From contig NC_039510.1 in the NCBI RefSeq assembly GCF_003672135.1, positions 16,120,001 through 16,184,000 on the forward strand: DNA of 64,000 bases, read 5' to 3'. Every line of letters begins with the position of its first letter. Position 1 is the stretch's first letter. The position numbers and the translations under genes are program-made. The notes beneath the pieces were generated by a model. It saw nothing but the letters and a program-made list of their open reading frames with translations, did not search any database and was not told the origin of the DNA. Below are positions 13,565-27,000 of the stretch, piece after piece. The DNA comes from Ooceraea biroi. Lineage: Eukaryota; Arthropoda; Insecta; Hymenoptera; Formicidae.

Positions 13565-16391
13565 TCGAACGCGGAGGATGAGCGCCACGGATCTTCGCGC
13601 GAAATCATGGCGGTAAAAAGCGGGATTATCGACATCGATTAGTCCGTCGCGAGCAACACGAAACACGCACGTTCGAATGTCTGATTTTTCAGGCGGATCT
13701 GATTCAAAGCGGGACGCGATCGATACCCGCAGTTCTTCTTGCCACGTATTAACGAACAATCGACCGTAGATTTATCCGGCACTCCCGACAATTACGCTCG
13801 CGAGCAACGGAACAATTCAATCAACACTGCAATTCACTCGCGATACACTCGCGGTGCACTTTTGAACGACGCGATTTCATTGGCGCAAAGAATCTCGTGA
13901 CGTTCGTGACGTCATCGAACGCGGAGGATGAGCGCCACGGATCTTCGCGCGAAATCATGGCGGTAAAAAGCGGGATTATCGACATCGATTAGTCCGTCGC
14001 GAGCAACACGAAACACGCACGTTCGAATGTCTGATTTTTCAGGCGGATCTGATTCAAAGCGGGACGCGATCGATACCCGCAGTTCTTCTTGCCACGTATT
14101 AACGAACAATCGACCGTAGGTTTATCCGGCACTCCCGACGCACAATTACACTCGCGAGCAACGGAACAACTCAATCAACATTGCAGTTCACTCGCGATAC
14201 ACTCGCGGTGCACTTTTGAACGACGCGATTTCATTGGCGCAAAGAATCTCGTGACGTTCGTGACGTCATCGAACGCGGAGGATGAGCGCCACGGATCTTC
14301 GCGCGAAATCATGGCGGTAAAAAGCGGGATTATCGACATCGATTAGTCCGTCGCGAGCAACACGAAACACGCACGTTCGAATGTCTGATTTTTCAGGCGG
14401 ATCTGATTCAAAGCGGGACGCGATCGATACCCGCAGTTCTTCTTGCCACGTATTAACGAACAATCGACCGTAGGTTTATCCGGCACTCCCGACGCACAAT
14501 TACACTCGCGAGCAACGGAACAACTCAATCAACATTGCAGTTCACTCGCGATACACTCGCGGTGCACTTTTGAACGACGCGATTTCATTGGCGCAAAGAA
14601 TCTCGTGACGTTCGTGACGTCATCGAACGCGGAGGATGAGCGCCACGGATCTTCGCGCGAAATCATGGCGGTAAAAAGCGGGATTATCGACATCGATTAG
14701 TCCGTCGCGAGCAACACGAAACACGCACGTTCGAATGTCTGATTTTTCAGGCGGACTGATTCAAAGCGGGACGCGATCGATACCCGCAGTTCTTCTTGCC
14801 ACGTATTAACGAACAATCGACCGTAGATTTATCCGGCACTCCCGACAATTACGCTCGCGAGCAACGGAACAATTCAATCAACACTGCAATTCACTCGCGA
14901 TACACTCGCGGTGCACTTTTGAACGACGCGATTTCATTGGCGCAAAGAATCTCGTGACGTTCGTGACGTCATCGAACGCGGAGGATGAGCGCCACGGATC
15001 TTCGCGCGAAATCATGGCGGTAAAAAGCGGGATTATCGACATCGATTAGTCCGTCGCGAGCAACACGAAACACGCACGTTCGAATGTCTGATTTTTCAGG
15101 CGGATCTGATTCAAAGCGGGACGCGATCGATACCCGCAGTTCTTCTTGCCACGTATTAACGAACAATCGACCGTAGGTTTATCCAGCACTCCCGACGCAC
15201 AATTACACTCGCGAGCAACGGAACAACTCAATCAACATTGCAGTTCACTCGCGATACACTCGCGGTGCACTTTTGAACGACGCGATTTCATTGGCGCAAA
15301 GAATCTCGTGACGTTCGTGACGTCATCGAACGCGGAGGATGAGCGCCACGGATCTTCGCGCGAAATCATGGCGCTAAAAAGCGGGATTATCGACATCGAT
15401 TAGTCCGTCGCGAGCAACACGAAACACGCACGTTCGAATGTCTGATTTTTCAGGCGGACCTGATTCAAAGCGGGACGCGATCGATACCCGCAGTTCTTCT
15501 TGCCACGTATTAACGAACAATCGACCGTAGATTTATCCGGCACTCCCGACAATTACGCTCGCGAGCAACGGAACAATTCAATCAACACTGCAATTCACTC
15601 GCGGTGCACTTTTGAACGACGCGATTTCATTGGCGCAAAGAATCTCGTGACGTTCGTGACGTCATCGAACGCGGAGGATGAGCGCCACGGATCTTCGCGC
15701 GAAATCATGGCGCTAAAAAGCGGGATTATCGACATCGATTAGTCCGTCGCGAGCAACACGAAACACGCACGTTCGAATGTCTGATTTTTCAGGCGGATCT
15801 GATTCAAAGCGGGACGCGATCGATACCCGCAGTTCTTCTTGCCACGTATTAACGAACAATCGACCGTAGGTTTATCCGGCACTCCCGACGCACAATTACA
15901 CTCGCGAGCAACGGAACAACTCAATCAACATTGCAGTTCACTCGCGATACACTCGCGGTGCATTTTGAACGACGCGATTTCATTGGCGCAAAGAATCTCG
16001 TGACGTTCGTGACGTCATCGAACGCGGAGGATGAGCGCCACGGATCTTCGCGCGAAATCATGGCGGTAAAAAGCGGGATTATCGACATCGATTAGTCCGT
16101 CGCGAGCAACACGAAACACGCACGTTCGAATGTCTGATTTTTCAGGCGGACCTGATTCAAAGCGGGACGCGATCGATACCCGCAGTTCTTCTTGCCACGT
16201 ATTAACGAACAATCGACCGTAGATTTATCCGGCACTCCCGACAATTACGCTCGCGAGCAACGGAACAATTCAATCAACACTGCAATTCACTCGCGATACA
16301 CTCGCGGTGCACTTTTGAACGACGCGTTTTCATTGGCGCAAAGAATCCCGTGACACTCGTGACGTCATCGAACGCGGAGGATGAGCGCCAC

Positions 16392-16418
16392 TAGAGACCC
16401 TATCTTCTAGGGTCTCTA
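16392..16418. repeat. 27-bp hairpin insertion in the last satellite unit
   Basis: Perfect 11-bp arms TAGAGACCCTA / TAGGGTCTCTA surround the loop TCTTC. The hairpin is inserted exactly between two near-identical 8-mers, AGCGCCAC (16384-16391) and AGCGCTAC (16419-16426). The other eight units have a single AGCGCCAC at this place. It looks like a small insertion with an 8-bp target duplication. Confidence 0.8.
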
Positions 16419-18907
16419 AGCGCTACGGTTTTCGCACGAAATCATGGCGGTAAAAAGCGGGATTATCGACATCAATTAGTCCGTCGCGACGGTGCACTTG
16501 ATATTCTTTTCGGTGTTCCTCAATATTCCAAGATGCAGGGAATCCTCGCTAGTGAGCAAATACTGCGAAATGCGCGGCAAGAAGTCGATTAGTACGTCCC
16601 GATAAGCGACAATGAGGGCGAGAACGAGACAAGAGGAAGAATGCGGAGGAATGCGAAGCGACGACTGCGAGTGTAGAACACGTACTAACAGTAAATGTGA
16701 TCAGGTAGGTCAAGTAATATACCAAAACAATGTCTCGTTCGTTAGATTCGGCACTTCCGAAGTTGACTCGCGCGCGAAGATCGCCCGGAAATATTAAAAT
16801 GATACTGTTTACAAAACGGAGCGATCGCGCTTCGGTTATGTACCGCGGCGAGCGACGTGAAGTGAGCGGCGATAGTTCGGGCGCCCACGTGACCGCGTAG
16901 AGATTCGCGCGCGAGGCGAATATAATTTCTATTATTTAATTATTCTATTGAGACTATTGATTTAATTATTCATGCAAAACATTGACGTCATGACTTGACA
17001 CTGTCATGTTTGATGATGAGTACAATGATTAAGTTCGCATAAAGTTAGATTAGCCGATTTAATCATTCAATGTTTGACTGCCGCGAAAAATAGCGACGCA
17101 AAAATCGATGATAAATGTTTTTTAGTGCAGTATACGATTATAAATTGTTTCCTATAATTTGTTATCTATCGCGATACTCATACTGTTTCGTATTTTCAAT
17201 AAGTAAACAATTTTCGCTGCACTCGTTGACGCCACAAACTCATTATATTAATGTATAGTATCCGTTTTATTTAACGTTAGTGATAGAATTATTGATAGAA
17301 TCAATGATTTTCAATTTGAAATGTTTAAAACGCTTTACTAAGTGCAGAATAGAGTATATAAATACGAAAGTTGGCGAGATAACAAATCTTTTCAGCGAGC
17401 GATTTCTATTCGAACGTCTTACCTCTCATTCTTCCAGAAATTCCATTTTACATATTTTATACTTTGCAAGTAAAATTTCGGTCCTTACACATTGATGTGT
17501 CAGATTACACCTGCACCAATTATCCAAATAATATTTTATTATGATAAAAATGTTATTTTTCATCGTTGTTATAACGGTATTCTGTTACATTGTTACGCTT
17601 TGTCAAAACATTTCGCTGCAAGAGTAAACGAACAGAGTGCTAACGTTATTATTTGAAAATAATAGTATTCATGTAAAATAAGTATCCAGAATTTCTGTGT
17701 GTTTAAAAATGTATCCTTCCGTATGAATAGTTAGCCAAAGATTCGAAGATATCGCCGTGCTCTAACGATTATTCGCGAAACGTGTTGAAACCGAGCGAGT
17801 TTCCACCAGAATTGATTCCGCTGGCCCGGCGAACTTCTACCCAAAAGCAATGCAAACGCGCGCAACTATAGATCCACGATGAAATACCACGGAGGCGTTG
17901 GGACAGTAAATTCATGTAATTTGATTCGGTCAAGTTAACGAACCGTGTCGCTCGCAACATTCGTAGTTCAAGTTAGCCAAACAAAGGGCCATTAAGTATG
18001 CTAATGTCCGTCCGGACGAGCTCGTGGATGCGTTCGCGAGATAAGTGTGAATGTCGTAAGTACCGCGAGGATGAAGATTCTTCAAAGTCGGATGCTGCTT
18101 ACGAGATTAGTTTATCATGCGCCGCGTGACCTGAGCCATTTATATTTTCCTGGATCTTGAAAAATGGAAAGATTCATCATTTCTAATCTGCCAATAAATC
18201 AAGTAGTCCGCTTGACAAGGGGAAAGATTTATAATTTCGCAAATTAACATTTTTCAAAGCTGTGACTTTTACTTTATTATATTACATAATTTACATTTTG
18301 TTTTATCGCACTATTCCTTTTCACGCAGCTAACAAGTTCAACATTCTCTATACATTTACTTTACTTTATTCTTTTATATTTCAAGAGAAACATGATTGGA
18401 ACTAACGTTATTATTGTCACAACAATTCCTCTCTTTGATTCATCTAAACCGCGATCGTGTGTTTGCACTAGCAATCGTTAAGGGAGTCGCGTCATCATCG
18501 CAAGACACATCGCGTCGAACCGTTGCCACAGCCTTTGCAAAAGTGACATGCAACATTTCCATCGATTCGCGTGCAGTCGTGCGCACGATTAGCACACGTG
18601 CTTCCATCCGTGAATGACACTGACCACGATATCGCCCAAAATCAATGATACGTACGCATGCACGACTTATCTCGCGAATAACCGCAAGCATCCATCAGTT
18701 TAATCCGCGGATACGCGCTCGCGGACGCGCCTATTAACATAAAAGCGATGTATCCTCGCGCGATCAGAGCCGTCCCGCATAATTCATCCTGCTGTTCGCT
18801 TTTGCACACGGTACCGTATACCAGAACCGTCCATCTCGGTATCTGCGATCGAGAAACGTCCCTCGGACGGAACACGGTAGCACATCGACTTCCCTATCGT
18901 CGATCGT

Positions 18908-18941
18908 ACTCTCTCTCTCTCTTTCTCTTTATCTCTCTCCC
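18908..18941. repeat. (CT)n microsatellite, imperfect
   Basis: A CT-rich run interrupted by TTT and TA. Confidence 0.8.
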
Positions 18942-19327
18942 TTTTCTTATATGTAGAAGCGACTCGACGCGCGTGCACTTCTCAGATATAAATCTTTGAT
19001 TACCGGCAGGAAGGACCCGGCAGAATAGCGTACGCCTGCGTCGTCTCGCGTGTATTTGCGTCGCTTTTCCCTTCCTCTCCTTTCCGTGGCTGCTCGGTTC
19101 TTTGAAGAACCGACACACCGCACCGATGCCTTCCGCGCTACGATAATGCGACTACCTCGCTCCTTGCCATCGGCCGAGGGTTCCGAGTTCCGACTTCTGC
19201 ACCGTTCTGTTCCGACGTCTGGCTGGGTCTTTATCGATTTCAAATCATCGCGACATTAAGCGCAGCGTTAGGAGGATCCTCCTGCGCCCTACGGGAAGGA
19301 ATAATGTTAATTTTTCAGGGACTTCCC

Positions 19328-19347
19328 CTCGCTCGCTCGCTCGCTCG
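19328..19347. repeat. (GCTC)n microsatellite
   Basis: Five CTCG/GCTC tetranucleotide units. Confidence 0.85.
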
Positions 19348-19913
19348 TTTCTCTTCGCTCTCTTCACGAGCTAGATCGCCCCTAGGCGCTACAGTTAAGG
19401 GTATTTCAATTGTTCGCCATTATCCGTCGGAATAATTCATCTCTTCCTTCTGCCATTGACGTAACGAGGAGTTATGTGGTGAAACGAAACGGCGCACACT
19501 ACAAGTTACGAGACGACGGTATGTGCATTCGGATACCACGTGGACTCATTAGCATCTACTGTTGCAAGTTACCTGAAAGGTCAGTGTCCTGATACGCGAC
19601 AGTACTGGCGACAATTGGTCCGCGGGGAAAATTGCTTTAAGCAAATTTCGCCGGCGAACTTGGCGAACAGACGGCTTATTGCGGATGCGAAGAACCGCGG
19701 CGAATTAATTTCGACGAACTTGTTAGACCCGTCGTCGCACGCGTTACCGAGCAACCGCCGCGAATTTAATTATGCGACGCACGTGAGCGACGAAACTTCG
19801 CTACCGTATTTTACAGTTATCTTGCAATTATAGCTGCCTCTCGTAATCCACCATCGTTTTCCGATTTAAATCAGATATTTCAGAGATGCACAAAATTTGC
19901 GTGGGTATATGTA

Positions 19914-20156
19914 CACTGAGAAAAAAATGTAATTGATCCAACGAAACGTCTTGTCACGGGGTGCCAACAAAATATATACTTATTTCAACAAGTTATATAT
20001 TGAATCAAATATATAATTGTTGGATTATAATTCTCATGTGTGTAATCCAAGAACTACATATTTGTTTCAATATATAACTTGTCGAAATAAGTATATATTT
20101 TGTTGGCACCCCGTGACAAGACATTTCGTTGGATCAATTACATTTTTTTCTCAGTG
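19914..20156. mobile_element. Palindromic MITE (243 bp), TA target duplication
   Basis: The left half starts CACTGAGAAAAAAATG and the right half ends with its reverse complement. Roughly 115 bp on each side pair with only a few mismatches, leaving almost no unique centre. TA flanks both ends (19912-19913, 20157-20158), as for Tc1/mariner-type non-autonomous elements. It has no coding capacity. The superfamily assignment is inference from the TA duplication. Confidence 0.85.
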
Positions 20157-20158
20157 TA

Positions 20159-23100
20159 CGTTGAGCGCCTTTTATTTATTACACTACTCTCTTAGCCTTT
20201 TTCTTCGTTTCGCGCATATCTCATCCGCCAATGTGAGAGGACGAGACGGACTCGACTTTGCCATCTCGTTAATCGCCGCTGGCGGTGTCATCGTGGAAAG
20301 TTTTGTCGTTGGCCGCGCGGAATAAATGCGGCCAAGAAAATCCGCACTCTTCCAAACGACCCTACTTTCTCGGCATCGTCGTTCTTCGTGAGAGAGCGAA
20401 CGAGTCACTCAGTAACGAAGAAACTAGATTTACTTCCGCGCTACTAGTACTTTACACGCCGCGCTCGTCTCCGTTGGGACCTCCCTCCGTGCATTGCGAA
20501 TTACGATGCTCCCGATTGATTCAATTCGAACCGACTCGCAATCCGACGCCACACGCACCCATCGTACTTTACCCAACTATCGTCACGTCCTTCCGATTAT
20601 CGATGAAAAAGGACCCACCGCGCGATCGCGAGGCGTAAGTGCGTAACCACCCTTCGGTGTGACTCATCCGTCATTTCGCGAATTCACCCTCCGAGCCGAC
20701 ATCATTGTCGGCGTTATGATATTTTCATGGGACGTGCGGGATCTTTCTTCGTTAGTGCCAGAAAATTCTTCCAATGAATAAAACCAAACTTTCGAGTTTG
20801 TGTTCTTAACACAAAAAAAGAAGAAAAGCAAGAGGATGAAAAACGCTATGTAACGAGATACGTAACGCGGTATACTTTCCAACAATGAACAACAAAAAGT
20901 TTCGGAATCGCCGACGTGGTGCACCATGCTCAGTAGCAGTTCATCAAAACGAGATAAAGTATTCGTTCGGAGTTCACGGGGATGTTTGCCCTGCGCTTCT
21001 TATTTTTCTTCGCAAGCCGCGTTCCCGCCGTACTTCCGCCGGCGGGTGTGTGTAGCGTAACGCGAACAAGTCGACGTTTCTTGCGAGAGAACTCGCGAAA
21101 AAGCGGAGGAAGAGCGATGTATGCAAAGTGGCGTGGCCGACCTTGAAGGAAACCGAAGTTGGACGATAAATTTTCATGCGACGCCGGTGGAGCCACGACG
21201 AGAGCCGCGGGGGCCAAAGGGGACCGTCCCGGTGTAACTTTCGAGTACGTTGATTATAATTGTGATTTATGTCGGGGACTCGCTCTCTCTCTTGCTCTTC
21301 CTCTCTTCCCCCTTTGCTCTCATACGCTCTCGTTGCAACTTGCAACTCTCGCGCACGTTCGCTCGCTCCTTCTCATCCTCCTCTGCTTCTTCTGCCTCTT
21401 TGCTACCGTATCAGCGGGGGGGTTGCAGTCGACGCTCCATGATAGAACACGCATTAGGGTGTTATTACGGGTCGGCGTATTGGCGAAGTTCGAGGAGTAC
21501 GCGCGGGTCGCTAAGGGCTCACGTGCTTCGAGAGGAAGACAGAGCGGTCCCTCAAGTCCACGACGCCGAGAAGTAGTTACTGCACAGTCCGGTTACAATC
21601 CGCACACAATACCAGTTGAACAAGACTTAACTTTGCATGAATTTGCATAAGACTGAGATTCGGGTAGCCTTCGCCATTTAATAATGGAATTGTACATGTT
21701 GGTATACGAGACTCCTCTGGGCGCACTGCCTGCTGTAATTCCCCCGGAACAATGTATTTTATTAGAGACGACAGAATGTGAAATTAGCTGGAATTAGTAC
21801 AACTCGTTCGAAGCAACAGGAAGCGACGTGGACCAAGTGGATTTTCAATTTCGAGCTATGGAGATGTCGGCATTTGAATTTCCATTTTTCGCCGCGACTC
21901 CACAAGTCGTTCTCCATGCATAACGACCATTTCGTTGTCCTTGAACCACAACAACGGTGACTCTCCAGATTTTCCAGTCTAGAACTGCAGGAACTACGTG
22001 CCGCGTATATGAACTGCGGAGCACGCGCGAAGAATTCTTCGAGTATTTCTCGATTGAGATAGTTTCAAGAACCACGAAAGGACTATGTAAAGCAGAGAGA
22101 TCTTATCGTTATTCTGCGAGTTTTCTTTCTTGTTATTACAGAAAGGTGCATTGATCCTGCATTACATTGTAGCATCTCTTTTATATAAAACGGAATGCTT
22201 ATCCATAAAGCTTATAATAATACGTAACGCCAAATATCGTCTGCCAATAAAATTTCTCTGCAATCGTCTTCTTTGTCGTTCAGTCAAAGAACGAAAATTG
22301 AATAATCGCACGATAAGCGTATCGTAATCGTCGAGATTCTTGTGTGTCACCGGATCACTGCGACTCGTGACGAACGCCTTTCTTCATGTTTATTTAATCA
22401 AGCTTCTTCGACAAATGTCACGGCGTTTCCCCTCTAGTCCCTCCGGTGTCACGAGTTGATGTCCCTTCACGATTTCGCATCCGCCAAACTGGGGGGATAG
22501 TCTGTATTATCCCTATTCTCATTTTTATCATTACTATACTGAAAAGAGCATCTGTCAAATTCACACTGAAGAGCAATTCCGACTTTTCATATTTTTTCAA
22601 CGACTCCAAGCAACGGAGTTACTGACTGTTGCTGAAAAACAATATTAAACTAACAAGCGACATGATTTTTGATCAAGCACCAGTTAAAGGACTAGTTAAT
22701 AACGCACACTAATTGCTTCGCGGAGCGTCATTATGCGACGAGGTATTTGGCGTTTCTAAGGTAACGGCTGCGCGCGAGGGTCCGAGCGAACAAATATACG
22801 TTCCTGCGTTTCATCCGTTCGGCAAACGTCAACCCCTCGGACCGCGCTGTCTGTCACTCCAGACTTCGGGGGTGCCAGACAACGGGGCTGCGCGCGTGAG
22901 AGCGAGCGAGACGGAGAAACAACGGGGATCGGCGGAGGCGGGGGAAGAGCCAGGATGTAGGTATTGTCTGCGGGAAATGGGACGAGGGTTGCGCAACGCC
23001 ATTCGCGCGAGGAAGAGAGAAAGAGAAAGAGGGATGCGAGGAAAGAGCGAGCTCAGGCTGATAATCCCGAGAAAAGAACGGCTTAGCGGCTAAGTTGTCG

Positions 23101-26100
23101 AGCTTATCTTACGCTTTTTGCTCTCGATGGAAGAGATGCAACCCACGATGTAAGACACTGCGAAAGTTTCCTCTCTTTCTCTCTCTTTCTCTCCTGCTTA
23201 CTTCCTCGACGAGAACTTGTTCGCAGGTGTGCACGAGTCTGAGCAGAACGTTAAAAAATTATTGGATCAGGATCAGATCCGCTCGGTGGTACTCGCGCGT
23301 ACGAACGAACAGCAAGATGTTTCATAGTAATTGGCTGAGCTGGCAGTTATAGTCACGCATTACATCCACTCGCGATATTAATAATTACGCGGAACCGGGT
23401 ATACTTTCTGTTGAAGAAATCTAACGGACGATTGTACTTCTTTTATATCCGCGGGAATTGCCAGGGAAACTTTCCTCGTTTAGCCCTCCAATTTGTGTTG
23501 ATAAACCCTTGCGTGATGCGGTTATTCCCTTTCGCGTTCCCTTTATCCCAGATATACTTCTCTCTAATCAAATAATTCCCCTTTTCATCTAATTCATCTA
23601 ATACGCGAATGGAATGAGAGTGTCTTCGTCTTGGTAGCTGATCACGCGCGTGAGCTCATCCCGCCTCGGACAGGGCTGATCCGACAAGATACACGAAGCG
23701 ATATCAATCTCGAGATAAAACAGGGAGAATTTGAAGAAATCATATTTGCTACGTATGCTCCACGCGTACGTAAAATACCTCGCGTGCATAAGAGAAGCCA
23801 GTGTACGGTCTCTTTTATGACTACTCGGAGGTCGAAAGAATATTTTATTCCTGCGATCTCTGCGCACTGTCCTGCGACGTCAAACACTCCATCGATGATC
23901 TGTTTCAAATAATCGTATATAACGCATCGTATTGATTCGAGTACAGTGTCGCCAGGCATTCGTCCAATATTGCCCATACCCGGAATATTGTCTCAATATG
24001 AAATTTCACATCGCGCGTGAGGTTCGAGGAGCAGATCGCGGCCCGAGAAGACAAATTACCGAATGTCGGGACTTTTTTTTCCTCGATTGGATCTCGCCGT
24101 ACATTATTGCTTCGCTGATAGTCAGCGTGTCTCGTCGGGGAAAGCCAGCGGCAAAAAGCGAAAAAGAGGCATCATTGAGAAATATCCGGCGGCGGTGACC
24201 GAGGAGAAGAGCGCGTCGCACGGTGACGACCAAGTCTTGGCCTTGCATTTTTCAACGTCGAAACTTCTTCCTCGCTGTTCGTTCCCGTGGGACGCTAACC
24301 GTGAGAATCGGAAAGAAAGTCACGGAAAGAAACTCCGTCCCTCGGCGTCCCCAGATGGACGTTTACAAAGATCTCAAATCAAAAGTCTAAAACATCCCCG
24401 AGTTGTTCCGCGCGTGCTCTTATGAAAAATTTCTTCTACACTCGCCGGGGAATGTGAGAGCTCGCGCGCGGGTGCACGTCGGGTAACGAATGTCCTAAAC
24501 CATGCTCCTACGAGAAGGAACAAGGATGGGAAAATTCTGTTAATTCTTTATCGAGAGCGTTTGGAGGTTTTGTGCCCTCGTGAGACCCGTGTCACAGCTC
24601 CGCTGGACTTTGAGATCGTTAACATTGACAGGCAATTACCCGAACGTCAATTGCGCGTGTTTCGTTTTATTTTGTAATACTTGGAGAGATATCGATCACG
24701 CGCGCGACATTTTTCGTATTACAGAAAATGATAAAGTAAACTTGGAAAGAATAATAATTTTGCGAACATTAAACCTGTTATTAAGTGAGCTATTGTGAAT
24801 AACCGTTTAAAGAGTTCAATCAGTTTTTGCGTCGGTTATTGTTCCCTACAAAAGCGCTTATTGTATAAAAAGAAATGGACGAAAACATGGAATATATATT
24901 AACGTATATATATGCATATTTCATTTTCACACAATAAGCCACCATATAAATAATAAAAAGAATAATTCAAATCGATAAAATGCGGAGTGGATTAACTGCG
25001 AATATGCAAAATTCGTTGATCCTTTCACAAACACGAGCCAGCATCGTCTCTCGCTATTTTCCACCATTTTCCCGTACGAAGTACGAGCACTATGTCCAAG
25101 TACCCCGGAGCTCTGCCCAGCTCTCTCTCCCCGAGTACAATTTCCATACCTCAAGTACGTTCCATTCAGAGCCGGCCGTCGCTTTTTTTCGAGTACCTCA
25201 CGTTAGTTGCATGCCGGAGAGCGCGACTCGTAACAGGCATTAAAGGGGATGAAACGAAACGCGCGTGACACAGATTTAGATAAAACGCGCGCTACAAGGT
25301 GTAGCCGTATACATGCATCCGCGCGTGTGTATATGTGCGCTCGTATGCGCAAGGCGCGGGCTTAAGGGTGGAATTATAGAATTAGAATCGGCAGTCGCGA
25401 TATCCCTTTATCGTGCGGCTGCACCACGCCTGGACCCAGGGCATTTTCGAGGGGATATCTCTCTTTCTCTTGGCGCGGTCGTCGCTCGGTCCCCTAACCG
25501 ATCCCTCAACCCCCATCGCCGGAGACAGAGAAGCAGAACGAGTAGGAGCAGGAGTGTGCGCGTCCGAACGTGGTCCGTGTTCCGGGTCCCGAGGAATAAA
25601 TCCGCTCGAGCGGACGTACACGCGGCGGCGGGCGAGCGGGCGAGCGGCGGCTACGCCGGTTAGCGCGTATACCCACGGGATTTCCATAATTTGAATTGTA
25701 AAAGTATTCGGGCGCCAATTGGAGTCCCCGAATTTATGCAGCTCACCCTCATAGTCCACATCCCAGTGGCTAGTCGGGACGATAGCGCGCGACAACCACG
25801 TCCCTTAAGGCGTACTCTCGACACGCGGGAAATATCGACGCGGCGCGGCGCGACGCGACGCGACTCCACGCTCACTCGTCTCTCGCGAATTTCAACTTGC
25901 ATGCAGCCCCTCGAATTAAGCTCTTTTACGGCGAAACGGGATTATCGCAGGTCGCTCGTCCAAAGTTAATTACACGGTGCAGACGCGGATTAGAGTCCGA
26001 GCCGTCTACCGGACGGTAATTGCGCGCGCGGCGAAAAAGTTTCGCGGCGATCCGCTCGATCGTCCACGGGCGGAACAATTGTTGCTCGTTATTCAGATAT

Positions 26101-27000
26101 GCGAAGATATCTAGAATCGTTGAAGATAATTAGGACGCCTTGAGCTGCAGCGTGGTTCATGGTAATTACAACGACGCTCTCAATTGGGAACACATTTTGA
26201 CTCTGCTGCGTCTTGCTCCATGTATTATCCGGCCAAAAGCGAAGCCAAGCGTAAATTACAATGCGTTCCCAAGATGAAAATTTATGGGAACCACCCGCTA
26301 CACTCTGTTCGAAGCCCACAGCAGCATTCGCGTAAAAAAAGAGGATCGGGTCGGCTTCATAAAAAATGATGTCGGTCCATGATGACGATGCGGGACTGAC
26401 AGCGAGCGGGGCGATGCGGGTTGCACGGTGGGTGCGCTTGACTTTTAAATTGCTGCCTGTCGGGAGGACAGGTGAGGACTTGGGGGGTTGGGACGCGATG
26501 AAATATACAAGAATGAGATACAGAAATAAAGAGTAAGATCTAACGTTACAGTGCACAATAATGTAATGATTTGGAAAGACGATCAAGAAGGGAACTTTCT
26601 TTTTCTCATGACGAATCAATTCTAAATTCAATTCTTTTTGATTGAGGAATTTATAGAAAAAGCCTTGGAATCCGTATTACCATACCGCGGCGCGATCGCT
26701 CCTTGCGTTTTAATCGTCTAATTGTCTCTCGTTCCGGCGAACATATCGCTTTCACGCGCATTGATCATACAGGTGAGTTACGTCGCGCGCGCCGTGACTT
26801 CGACACGCATAATGAGCCGATGTCCGGCGGGTAGAACGAGTTAATTAATCCTCTAGAGAGACGGCGCGCGTTATGCGCCGCTCGATAATTACTCGCGCAA
26901 CTACGCTTGCACTCGTGATTATTTATGCCGGAACACATAGCGTTGTGCGACCCTCCTCGAGCAAATTGGATGAAGATATTAAGGGAATCTTGGAGTCGCG
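20159..27000. other. Gene-free stretch of mixed composition
   Basis: No recognisable gene. The longest frames (21159-21650 on +, 26089-26631 on -) begin with TTG, have no early in-frame ATG and no family motif. A GC-rich segment with repeated CGCGACG-type words lies at about 25.83-25.87 kb. CT/GA-rich runs occur near 21.28, 23.0 and 23.17 kb. Confidence 0.55.

Larger units (their letters stand above)
13303..16491. repeat. Satellite array: nine ~350-bp tandem units of two subtypes
   Basis: A GCCACGTATTAACG anchor recurs at 13387, 13741, 14091, 14445, 14798, 15148, 15502, 15841 and 16194. The spacings are 354, 350, 354, 353, 350, 354, 339 and 353. Subtype A has GTAGGTTTATCC and GACGCACAATTACAC. 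Subtype B has GTAGATTTATCC and GACAATTACGC and is 4 bp shorter. The order is A B A A B A B A B. Units are almost identical within a subtype, which suggests recent amplification or homogenisation. The first copy is partial (homology begins near 13303), and the array ends where the match stops near 16491. Frames of 61-85 codons repeat in each unit only because the DNA repeats. Confidence 0.97.
16492..19911. other. Gene-free stretch, AT-rich 16.9-18.4 kb
   Basis: No convincing coding gene. An isolated TGACGTCA lies at 16983-16990. A CT-rich microsatellite (18908-18941) and a (GCTC)n run (19328-19347) are present. Open frames at 18.4-19.26 kb and 19.54-19.83 kb lack recognisable motifs. Confidence 0.6.

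Noticed and set aside
13385..16212. Repeated 61-, 65- and 85-codon frames in the satellite
   Set aside because: They repeat because the DNA repeats, lie on both strands of the same bases, and match no family.
13303..16491. CRISPR-like array
   Set aside because: Units are ~350 bp and nearly identical throughout, with no variable spacers, and the context is eukaryotic.
21159..21650. A 163-codon plus-strand frame with a Leu/Ser-rich hydrophobic run
   Set aside because: It starts at TTG with no early in-frame ATG. The hydrophobic run is a CT-rich microsatellite read in frame.
26089..26631. A 180-codon minus-strand frame with hydrophobic stretches
   Set aside because: It starts at TTG and the first in-frame ATG is near its end. 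One frame of this length is expected by chance in 64 kb, and no motif is seen.
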